A stretch of 32,125 nt of DNA, from positions 1 to 32,125 of the forward strand of contig CALXVK010000009.1 of the NCBI GenBank assembly GCA_944391975.1, written 5' to 3'. Made by a program: the position numbers and the translations under genes. Of this stretch, positions 8,025 to 15,541 are shown piece by piece. The notes below the pieces were generated by a model. That model ran no database searches, was not told the origin of the DNA, and saw only the letters and a program-made list of their open reading frames with translations. The stretch's first letter is position 1; every line of letters starts with the position of its first letter. Source of the DNA: an uncultured Clostridia bacterium (GTDB taxonomy: Bacteria; Bacillota; Clostridia; TANB77; CAG-508).

Positions 8025-9002
8025 TTGAAAGAAAGAGCAAAAAACAAGAATAACAAAGTTCATAAACATAATTTAAATGCTAAAAGCAAAAATATTAAAA
8101 CTAAAAAAAATACAAAAGTAAAAGTAAAGTCTTATTCAAAAAATGGAGATAAAAGTGGAGTAAAGAAAATTGATAAAAAAGCTTTTATTATTAAATATAA
8201 GAAAAAAACTATTATGTTAGTTTTAATTATTATAATTTTAACATTATTGATTTTTGCTTTTTATAAGATTTTGTATATGCATAGGAATAATAATATTTTT
8301 GCTCAAAATGCCGAAAAAATTCAGGATGATTTAGATAACCCTATTTTTAAAATAGAAAGAATTCTTTTATATAGTGATGCAAATGTAGAAGATTTAAGTG
8401 AAAATCAAAATTTGTCTAATATAAATATTTCACAATTCACTGATTTTGCAATTTATATAAATAATACTGAAACAATAACTGAATTAACAGAAGAAAACAC
8501 TGTAAATAACTTGTATATTGATAATATTACTGTAAGTGGAACTGATTTTGGAAGTCAAAAAGTTTTTTATAAAGATATAAATGATATTTGTAAATATAGA
8601 AAAATTGATACTGGAACAAATAGAATTGATTTTAAGGTTCTTCATACTAATGAAGAAAAAGCCTCAAACGAAGATGAAAATGTTTTTTATACAGACTGTA
8701 CAGATCCAATTATATTATCATATGTAAATGAAAATATTGTAAAAAATGAAGATTTATCTACAAGCAATGAAAAAATGGCGTTAGACGGTTCAATTTTAAG
8801 AAATTTAGGAATAGACTTAGAGGATTTAAATTACAAGATTTCTTTTACTATAAATATTGAAAATAATTTAGGTGAAATGTATAAATGTAATTGTTCTTTA
8901 AATGTTAATTTAGATAGTGATGATGGTGGTATTTATACAGGATATATTATGCAAATATATAATTTGGATGAAAATAATTTTAAATTTAGAAAAATACAAT
9001 AA
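8025..9002 (+). CDS. Uncharacterised membrane-anchored protein with Lys/Asn-rich head
   Basis: A 325-residue protein of no recognised family. Residues 1-60 are strongly basic and low complexity (Lys, Asn, Ser), residues about 65-85 form a single transmembrane segment, and about 240 residues lie outside the membrane with mixed alpha/beta character and four cysteines. The start is TTG 8025, supported by GGGGGAG ending about 4 nt upstream and by the overlap with the end of the glucosaminidase gene (stop 8013-8015). The context of wall enzymes suggests an envelope role, which is inference only. Confidence 0.7.
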   Translation: MKERAKNKNNKVHKHNLNAKSKNIKTKKNTKVKVKSYSKNGDKSGVKKIDKKAFIIKYKKKTIMLVLIIIILTLLIFAFYKILYMHRNNNIFAQNAEKIQDDLDNPIFKIERILLYSDANVEDLSENQNLSNINISQFTDFAIYINNTETITELTEENTVNNLYIDNITVSGTDFGSQKVFYKDINDICKYRKIDTGTNRIDFKVLHTNEEKASNEDENVFYTDCTDPIILSYVNENIVKNEDLSTSNEKMALDGSILRNLGIDLEDLNYKISFTINIENNLGEMYKCNCSLNVNLDSDDGGIYTGYIMQIYNLDENNFKFRKIQ

Positions 9003-9028
9003 ATACAAAAGAGAGGATGTTATAAAAA

Positions 9029-9499
9029 ATGTTTGAAGCAATTTTGGTTATAATTATAGGAATTTCATTAGCTTTCATAATAGCTTTTGGATTGATTATA
9101 CGTGATATAAAAAATGCTAAATATAATGTTAAAGATGAAAGTGAAATATCAAAAGAAGCTGAAGAAAAATATTTAAAAGAATTTCCTGATTATACTATTT
9201 TTAAATTAAAATCTGAAATTGAAAAAATAGCAGATATTTTAGTTGATAACCAAAAAAGTAATAGATATACGGAAATTTTAAGAGAAAAGGCATCAAAAGA
9301 TGAAAAAGTAAAAAATCTTAAAAATGCTGTTATTGAAGATGTAGATATTGTTAAATATAATAAAGGCAATTTAAAAGCTAAAGTAAAATACAAAGATTAT
9401 GATTATAAATATTCAATGGTATTAAACTTAAGTACTGTTTCCAGAGGAAGAGTTTTTCTAAATAATTATTTGATTTATAAAGAAAAAGCTACTGTTTAA
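9029..9499 (+). CDS. Small membrane-anchored protein of unknown function
   Basis: A 156-residue protein with an N-terminal transmembrane segment (about 2-24) and a charged cytosolic or external remainder of helix followed by beta strands (VEDVDIVKYNKGNLKAKVKY region). I recognise no family. It lies 26 nt after the preceding unknown gene, with GAGAGG upstream, and ends the envelope run at a terminator overlapping its stop codon. Confidence 0.65.
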   Translation: MFEAILVIIIGISLAFIIAFGLIIRDIKNAKYNVKDESEISKEAEEKYLKEFPDYTIFKLKSEIEKIADILVDNQKSNRYTEILREKASKDEKVKNLKNAVIEDVDIVKYNKGNLKAKVKYKDYDYKYSMVLNLSTVSRGRVFLNNYLIYKEKATV

Positions 9500-9513
9500 A
9501 GTAGTTTTTTTAT
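9485..9513 (+). terminator. Terminator ending the envelope gene run
   Basis: A short stem with one bulge (AAGCTACT with AGTAGTTT) is followed by seven T. It overlaps the last codons and stop of the preceding gene. Confidence 0.55.
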
Positions 9514-9567
9514 TTATTGCATAAATTTTCCAACTTTATAAATAATATATAAAAAGGAGGAAAGTTT

Positions 9568-11837
9568 ATGCTTTTTAAATTTACTAAAAGTGGAGAAAAA
9601 GTTTTAGATTTAGCTAGTGATATAGCTACTTTATTAGGACATAATTATATTGGAAGTGAACATATTTTATATGGACTTTCAAAAGAAAGTGAAGGTTTAG
9701 CACATAAGGTTTTAGAGTCTCAAGGTATTTTTCCTGATTCTATTTTAAATAAAATAGAAAATATAATTCGGAAAAGGAAATACTAATTTAAATTCTCGGA
9801 AATCGGTTTTACTTTAAAATGCAAACGAATTATTGAAAACGCATATAATGAAGCATCTAATGTAGGATCAAATTTTATAAGTACAGAACATATTTTAATA
9901 GGAATTTTACAAGAATTAGATTCTATGGCTTTTAAAATAATTTTAGAATTTAATATAAATCCTGAAAAAATTTATAATGAAATTTGGAAAGCATTAAATG
10001 ATTTTCCGGGTACTAGCGGAAAAATTGAAACTAAAAATGACTCAAAGACCAAAACTTTAAATAGTTTTGGAATAGATTTAACTAAGAAAGCGTTTGATGG
10101 TGATTTAGACCCTATTATTGGAAGAAAAAAAGAAACAAATAGAATTATGGAAATTCTTTCTAGGAGAATAAAAAATAATCCATGTTTAATTGGAGAACCT
10201 GGAGTAGGAAAAACAGCAGTAGTAGAAGGATTAGCCAAAAAAATAGCTTCGGGTGAAGTTCCTGAAAGTTTAAAAAATAAGAAAATTATAGTTTTAGATA
10301 TTGCACAAATTGTTGCTGGAAGCAAATATAGAGGTGATTTTGAAGAAAGAATAAAAAAGATTTTAAATGAAGTAAAAGAATCTAAAGATATTATATTATT
10401 TATAGATGAAATTCATATTATTGTAGGAGCTGGAGCAGCAGAAGGAGCAATAGATGCAGCAAATATTCTAAAGCCATTTTTAGCAAGAGGAGAAATTCAA
10501 GTAATTGGTGCAACAACTATAAATGAGTATAGAAAATATATTGAGAAAGATAGTTCATTAGAAAGAAGATTTCAACCAATTTTATTAGATGAGCCTACAG
10601 AAGAAGAGACAGTTCAGATTTTATTAGGAATTAAAGAAAAATATGAGAAATATCATAATATAGAGATATCTTATGAATCAGTAAATGGGGCTGTAAAATT
10701 ATCTAATAGATATATAACAGATAGATTCTTACCAGATAAAGCAATAGATTTAATTGATGAAGCGTGTGTAAGAGTTAAAAAGATTAAAAGCAAACTAGAA
10801 CTTATAGATATTGAAAATGTTGTATCAGAATGGTCAGGTATTCCAGTAGCACTACATTCAAAAGAAGAAATATATAAACTCAAAAATTTAGAATTAGATA
10901 TTCATAAAAGAGTTGTAGGACAGTGTGAAGCAGTAAATTTAGTGTCTAAAACTATTAGAAGGGGAAGATTAGGTCTTTCAGAAGAAAACAGACCAATAGG
11001 ATCGTTCTTATTTTTAGGACCTACAGGTGTAGGAAAAACCGAACTCTCAAAGGCTGTTGCAGAGGTATTATTTGGAGATGAGAGAAAGTTAATCAGAGTT
11101 GATATGTCTGAATATATGCTTCCTAGTGATGCTTCAAAATTAATAGGGGCAGCTCCTCGGTTATATTGGATATGATGAAGGATCTCGGATTTATTAAAGA
11201 GGTAAGAAAAAAACCGTATTCTATAATATTATTTGACGAAATTGAAAAAGCGCATCCAGATGTAATAAATATATTATTACAACTTTTAGAAGATGGTAGA
11301 CTTACAGATAATTTTGGAAAAACTACTAATTTTAAAAATACAATAATTATTATGACATCAAATGTTGGAGGAAAATTAATTACTAATAATAAGAAATTGG
11401 GCTTTTTTAAAGAAGATTTAAAATCTGATTATGATGAATTAAGAAAAGATGTATTAAAGGAAACGAGAGAAAATTTTAGTCCAGAATTTTTGAATAGAAT
11501 AGATGAGATTGTTATATTTCAAAAATTAAATAGAATAGAATTAAAACAAATTTCTGATATATTATTAAATAAAATATCAAAAAGAATGAAAAATAAAAAC
11601 ATAGAAATTATTTTTGATAAAAATGTAAATGATTTTGTAGTTGATAAAATAGAAGATGATACATTAGGAGCAAGACCAATAAGAAGGATTATTCAAGATT
11701 GTATTCAAGATAAAATAGTAAATGAATATCTAAATGGAAACATTGTAGATGGAGATATAATAAATATTTTTGAGATGAATAAAGAAATTTGTATTAAAAA
11801 AGAAAATGAGCTTTATAAAATTAATGAATATATTTGA
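9568..11837 (+). CDS. clpC: ClpC-type AAA+ unfoldase, read through five +1 shifts at CGG, lacking the middle domain
   Basis: Hsp100 unfoldase that feeds ClpP. The DNA carries three frames, but skipping the C at 9769, 9797, 9804, 11158 and 11186 gives one protein of about 754 residues. Order: two Clp-N repeats (about 1-145), D1 with GEPGVGKTAVVEG, pore loop SKYRG and ILFIDEIH, then D2 with GPTGVGKTELSK, pore loop GYIG (created by the shift at 11158), ILFDEIEKAHP, a possible LGF ClpP-binding loop and FLNRIDE. D1 passes almost directly into D2 (LIDEACVRVKK to EWSGIPVALHSKEE); the roughly 50-residue UVR/coiled-coil middle domain of ClpC is absent, so the length is below the usual 810-850. Start ATG follows AAAGGAGG. 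No CtsR box was seen. Confidence 0.9.
9769..9772 (+). other. +1 frameshift site CGGA (ClpC, Gly68)
   Basis: CGG follows ATT in frame. Skipping the C continues into IGKGNTNLNSG, between the two Clp-N repeats. Otherwise TAA stops at 9784-9786. Confidence 0.85.
9797..9800 (+). other. +1 frameshift site CGGA (ClpC)
   Basis: CGG follows TCT in the corrected frame, nine codons after the previous site. The shift gives NSGN, matching the Gly-rich linker before the second Clp-N repeat. Confidence 0.82.
9804..9807 (+). other. +1 frameshift site CGGT (ClpC)
   Basis: CGG follows AAT, only two codons after the previous site. The shift gives NGFTLKCKRIIENA, matching the start of the second Clp-N repeat (GFTxxxKRVIExA in ClpC). 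Two shifts this close are unusual. Confidence 0.82.
11158..11161 (+). other. +1 frameshift site CGGT (ClpC D2 pore loop, Gly530)
   Basis: CGG follows CCT. The shift creates AAPGYIGYDEG, the invariant D2 pore loop (GYVGYDEGG in relatives). Otherwise the frame ends at TGA 11173-11175. Confidence 0.88.
11186..11189 (+). other. +1 frameshift site CGGA (ClpC, Gly539)
   Basis: CGG follows TCT, nine codons after the pore-loop site. The shift restores EGSGFIKEVRKKPYSIILFDE. Otherwise TAA follows two codons later. Confidence 0.88.
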
Positions 11838-11846
11838 TAAAAATAT

Positions 11847-11880
11847 ATAATAGGAAAGTAAAAAACTTTCCTATTATTTT
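11847..11880. terminator. Terminator after clpC (possibly bidirectional)
   Basis: An 11-bp perfect stem (11849-11859 with 11865-11875) is followed by ATTTT. The A-rich left flank could also let it serve the convergent DUF1540 gene. Confidence 0.75.
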
Positions 11881-11920
11881 GCAATTTTTTTAAAATAAAA
11901 ACAGTATAGTTATACTAGTT

Positions 11921-12085
11921 TTAATGCTTTGCTTTATAGCTTCCGCATACAGTCTCAGTGCACGTTCCAGTTTCACAATTTTCACAAGGTTTAACTATAA
12001 TGTTAGTTAATAAGCATTCTTTATTTGCTTTTCCGTTGTAAAGACAACTTGAAACAGTACAATTGATTTTTTGATGTTCTTCCAT
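11921..12085 (-). CDS. DUF1540 cysteine-rich mini-protein
   Basis: A 54-residue protein on the minus strand. It has seven cysteines in the order C-x4-C, then CLLTNIIVKPCENCETG and TCTETVCGS, matching the DUF1540 pattern (INCxVxxCxYN near the N-terminus, then a second Cys cluster). Such proteins are common in Clostridia and probably bind a metal, but the function is unknown. ATG is preceded by AGGAAGG at 8 nt. It is convergent with clpC and divergent from metK. Confidence 0.85.
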   Translation of the reverse strand: MEEHQKINCTVSSCLYNGKANKECLLTNIIVKPCENCETGTCTETVCGSYKAKH

Positions 12086-12218
12086 AAAAAAATCCTTCCT
12101 AATTTTTTAAATAAGATATTAAAAAATTGATTAGAATTAAAAAAGTAAAAAGAAATTTAAAAATAAAATTTCAGATTGCTTTTAATTTATTATATCCATA
12201 TTAAAAATAAATATTCTA

Positions 12219-12247
12219 TTTACAAATTCTTTAAAATATTGTATTAT
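12219..12247 (+). promoter_or_regulatory. Promoter for metK
   Basis: TTTACA (12219-12224), a 17-bp spacer and TATTAT (12242-12247). The leader to the ATG is only about 25 nt, so there is no room for a SAM riboswitch or T-box. Confidence 0.65.
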
Positions 12248-12277
12248 GTTTGAAGAAAAAAGGAGGATTAATTTTTT

Positions 12278-13421
12278 ATGAAAAAATTATTTACATCAGA
12301 AAGTGTTACAGAGGGACATCCTGATAAACTTTGTGATTATATTTCAGATAGTGTTTTAGATGAATATATAAAATTAGATTCTAATGCTAGAGTTGCATGT
12401 GAAACTGTTGCTGGAAAAAACATTATATTTATAACTGGTGAAATTTCTTCAGTAGCAGAAGTAGATATAGAAAAAGTAGTAAGAAATGCAATTAAAGAAG
12501 TTGGTTTTGACAATAGTAGTACAGATATAGATTATAAAACTTGTAAAGTTATGATTAATCTTTCAAAGCAATCTCCAGATATAGCGATTCGGAGTTGATA
12601 AATCTTTTGAAGATAAAAATGGAGAAAATGTTGATTCAGAAGGTGCTGGAGATCAAGGCTTAATGTTTGGATTTGCTATAAATGAAACAGAAGATTTAAT
12701 GCCAATGCCAATATATTTAGCCCACAAATTATCTAAAAGATTAACAGATGTTAGAAAATCTGGAGAAATTAGTTATATAAGACCTGATGGAAAAGTTCAA
12801 GTAACTGTAGAATATGATAATAATAAACCTGTAAGAATTGATACAGTGGTTGTTTCAACACAACATAATCCAGACGTGGATTTAGAAATTTTAAAAATTG
12901 ATATAAAAGAAAAAGTTATTAATGCTGTTGTTCCATCAAAATTATTAGATAACAATACTAAATATTATATTAATCCAACAGGAAGATTTGTTATTGGAGG
13001 ACCATTAGGAGATAGCGGACTTACTGGTAGGAAAATAATAGTTGATACATATGGTGGATTTAGTCGCCATGGAGGAGGAGCTTTTTCAGGTAAAGACCCT
13101 AGCAAAGTTGATAGATCAGCATCATATATGGCTAGATTTATTGCCAAAAATATTGTTGCAAATGGATATGCATCAAAATGTGAAATTCAATTTTCTTATG
13201 CAATAGGAGTAGCAAAACCAGTATCTGTATATGTTGATACATTTGGAACTAATACTATCCCAGAAGAAGAGATAGTGTCAAAAGTTTTGAAAACATTTGA
13301 TTTAACTCCAACAGGAATTATAAGAACATTAGATCTTAAGAAACCAATTTATAGAAAAACTACAAATTATGGACATTTTGGTAAAAAAGACTTACCATGG
13401 GAAGGAATTATAAAATTTTAA
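12278..13421 (+). CDS. metK: S-adenosylmethionine synthetase, read through one +1 shift at CGG
   Basis: Makes S-adenosylmethionine from methionine and ATP in the cytosol. Skipping the C at 12590 joins the two frames into about 380 residues, the normal family size. Recognised blocks are [20 protein letters not shown] (N-terminal ATP/methionine site), QSPDIAIGVD across the shift, [32 protein letters not shown] and [20 protein letters not shown] (P-loop region), all intact. Without the shift the frame ends at TGA 12596-12598 after about 106 residues, removing most of the active site of an essential enzyme. Start ATG follows AGGAGG. It has its own promoter. Confidence 0.95.
12590..12593 (+). other. 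+1 frameshift site CGGA (MetK, Gly105)
   Basis: CGG follows ATT in frame. Reading C-GGA as glycine gives SPDIAIGVD, nearly universal in MetK. The unshifted frame reaches TGA two codons after the CGG. Confidence 0.92.
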
Positions 13422-13439
13422 ATTTTGGTATTATGAGTC

Positions 13440-13637
13440 AAGCTTTATGGATTGTAATATTTTTCTGTAATGTAGCGACGAATGTGATGTAAGTGGGTTT
13501 TACAAATTCTTATTAAATCTAATGAAGGGCATTTGTTCCATCAAATGGGAGACCGTATTAGGTTTAATTAGAATTTGTTTAAACACGAGGAAGCCGAGGA
13601 GCGAAATATAAGAAAAATATTACAATCCATAAAGCTT
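13440..13637. ncRNA. Candidate structured RNA or foldback with perfect 27-bp arms
   Basis: Perfect inverted repeats at 13440-13466 and 13611-13637 enclose 144 nt. An inner stem (13502-13523 with 13557-13578, one mismatch and one G-U) carries an apical hairpin (around 13530-13547). The single-stranded tracts between stems (13470-13498 and 13581-13604) are much richer in G and C than the surroundings, as expected for conserved RNA cores. No ORF or ribosome-binding site is present. Size and multi-stem layout would suit a large ncRNA class such as the raiA motif, but I cannot confirm a family and the strand is uncertain. Confidence 0.6.
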
Positions 13638-13672
13638 AGAAATTCTCAATAAGTAATTAAATGAATTAAAAT

Positions 13673-13702
13673 AAAAAATCCCGGATTAAAGGGATTTTTT
13701 AT
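13673..13702 (-). terminator. Terminator for the CmpB-type membrane protein gene
   Basis: A 10-bp perfect stem (13673-13682 with 13691-13700) with A-rich and T-rich outer arms overlaps the stop codon of the minus-strand gene. It could also act on plus-strand transcripts. Confidence 0.75.
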
Positions 13703-14478
13703 TCGTTATTATCTGAAAATACTTGAACATAATATGTTTTTTCCATATTATATAAACTTGCAACATAAGTGTTATTATATTTTGTTCCAGCAATTTGCAT
13801 GTTTGGATATGTTAGTATCATATTTTCTTCTGAAAATAGCTCATTATCAATTATAGTTGATGCATATTCACCAGTTTTTATATCTAAATCAAAATCATTT
13901 ATGATTTTTGCGTAAAATGATTTTAATGCAATTGTAGTTATTGATGCATCAAATATTAAAAATCCTATGACAAGAAGAATGGCTGTTTTTAGAATTCTAG
14001 TATCAATTTTACTTTTTAGATAATATAAAACTTTATCAAATAATGGATTTACGATTTTTATTAAGATTACACCTAAAATTCCCCACATAACAGCAAAATA
14101 AAGACAAGTTCTTCCATTTATACTAAGCATCATTCCAGTATAATCCCACCATTTGAAATGAAAAATTTTTTCACATATATAACTCATTAAATATTCACAA
14201 ACTATTCCTATTAAGCAACTTGCTAAAAAAAGTTTAATAGGTTTATCTTTTAAACTACTTAAAAATGTTATTATTAAGAGCGCTCCTATTCCATAAATAA
14301 TACAAAAAGGACCAAATAAAAAACTTTGTCTGCTTTCTATTACTCCTTTAGACCAAAGCCCAAAACCTGTTTCTAAAAGACATCCAATAAAACTGTAAAA
14401 TATAAAATAAGAGCAAGCTTGCCAAATATTAAATTTAATAATTTTTTTATGTTCTTTTAATTCTAAAATATTTTCCAT
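13699..14478 (-). CDS. Putative ABC-transporter type IV membrane protein (CmpB family, PF06541-like)
   Basis: A 259-residue protein with about five or six transmembrane segments in the first 180 residues. It shows the family blocks FIFYSFIGCLLETGFGLW, FLFGPFCIIYGIGALLI, CEYLMSYICEKIFHFKWWDY and a WGILGVILIKIVNPLF segment. Members are annotated as putative ABC permeases, but no ATPase is nearby and transport has not been shown for this context. The C-terminal 70 residues are soluble. It starts 60 nt from the divergent pseudouridine synthase gene. Confidence 0.8.
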   Translation of the reverse strand: MENILELKEHKKIIKFNIWQACSYFIFYSFIGCLLETGFGLWSKGVIESRQSFLFGPFCIIYGIGALLIITFLSSLKDKPIKLFLASCLIGIVCEYLMSYICEKIFHFKWWDYTGMMLSINGRTCLYFAVMWGILGVILIKIVNPLFDKVLYYLKSKIDTRILKTAILLVIGFLIFDASITTIALKSFYAKIINDFDLDIKTGEYASTIIDNELFSEENMILTYPNMQIAGTKYNNTYVASLYNMEKTYYVQVFSDNNE

Positions 14479-14488
14479 GAAATTATTA

Positions 14489-14518
14489 TTGACGAAAAGG
14501 TTTTTTTTATACTAAAAT
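14489..14518 (+). promoter_or_regulatory. Promoter for pseudouridine synthase gene
   Basis: TTGACG (14489-14494), an 18-bp spacer and TAAAAT (14513-14518), immediately upstream of the GAGGTG ribosome-binding site at 14528-14533. Confidence 0.55.
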
Positions 14519-14538
14519 AAATTCATAGAGGTGAAAAA

Positions 14539-15420
14539 ATGCAAAAATTAATTGTTCCAAAAAAATATGATAAGAAAACTTTAAATAATTTTATATTAGA
14601 AAGTTTTCCAAATTTAAATCTGAATTTTTTATATAAAGCTTTAAGACAAAAAGATATAAAAATAAATGGAAAAAGAGTAAAAGAAAATATTATTATATAT
14701 GAAAATGATGAGATAGAAATTTTTATTTCAGATGAAATTCTATTTGGAAAACATGAATTAAAAGTTGTTTATGAAGATAATAATATTCTAGCAATAAATA
14801 AAGAACAAGGAATTTCAGTAACAGATGAAGCTGGGATAAATGGTATAACATTAACAAAATTAGTAAAAGAAAAGTTTGGAAAAAACATAGAGCCATGTCA
14901 TAGACTAGATAGAAATACAAAAGGGATAGTTTTATTTGCAAAAAATAAAGAATCATTAGAAATTCTTTTTAATAAATTTAAAAATCATGAAATAGAAAAG
15001 CATTATATAGCAAAAGTATATGGAATTCCTAAAGAAAAGCATAAGGTCTTAAAAGACTATCTTTTTAAGGATTCTAAAAAAAATAAGGTTTATATATCAA
15101 ATACTAAAAAAACAGGATATCAGGAGATAATAACTGAATATATTGTTATAGAAGAAAATAAAAAAGAAAATACATCAGTATTAGATATTAATCTACATAC
15201 TGGTAGAACTCACCAAATAAGAGCCCATTTAGCATATATAGGTTATCCTATAATAGGTGATGGAAAATATGGTAATAACGAAATAAATAAAATGTTTAAG
15301 CAAACAAAGCAAAATTTAACAGCATATAAATTGATTTTTAAGTTTACTAAGCCAAGTGGAATATTAGAATATTTAAATAAAAAAGAGATTATTTTGTCTC
15401 CAAAATATCCAGAAATATGA
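14539..15420 (+). CDS. RluA-family pseudouridine synthase
   Basis: Converts specific uridines in rRNA or tRNA to pseudouridine. The 293-residue protein has an N-terminal S4-like RNA-binding domain (about 12-75, including LRQKDIKINGKRVKEN) and an RluA catalytic domain (about 78-285). The catalytic aspartate is Asp124 in HRLDRNTKGIVLFAKN. Further motifs are HYIAKVYG, LHTGRTHQIRAHLAYIGYPI and GDGKYG. Start ATG follows GAGGTG. Which RluA/C/D target it modifies cannot be read from the sequence. Confidence 0.92.
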   Translation: MQKLIVPKKYDKKTLNNFILESFPNLNLNFLYKALRQKDIKINGKRVKENIIIYENDEIEIFISDEILFGKHELKVVYEDNNILAINKEQGISVTDEAGINGITLTKLVKEKFGKNIEPCHRLDRNTKGIVLFAKNKESLEILFNKFKNHEIEKHYIAKVYGIPKEKHKVLKDYLFKDSKKNKVYISNTKKTGYQEIITEYIVIEENKKENTSVLDINLHTGRTHQIRAHLAYIGYPIIGDGKYGNNEINKMFKQTKQNLTAYKLIFKFTKPSGILEYLNKKEIILSPKYPEI

Positions 15421-15541
15421 AATTATAAATAAAAATTTAAATTGTATTGTAATAAAATATTTTTTATTATAAAATTAAAATGATAACTATATTATAAGTT
15501 TTTTTATTGTCAAAATTGACTTATTATACAAAGGAGAAAAA

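Noticed and set aside
12180-12277. SAM riboswitch or T-box upstream of metK
   Set aside because: The promoter leaves a leader of only about 25 nt with no structure.
1157-13421. Cysteine desulfurase, clpC and metK as pseudogenes
   Set aside because: Apart from the identical CGG shifts, no stop codons, deletions or lost catalytic residues are present, and metK is normally essential.
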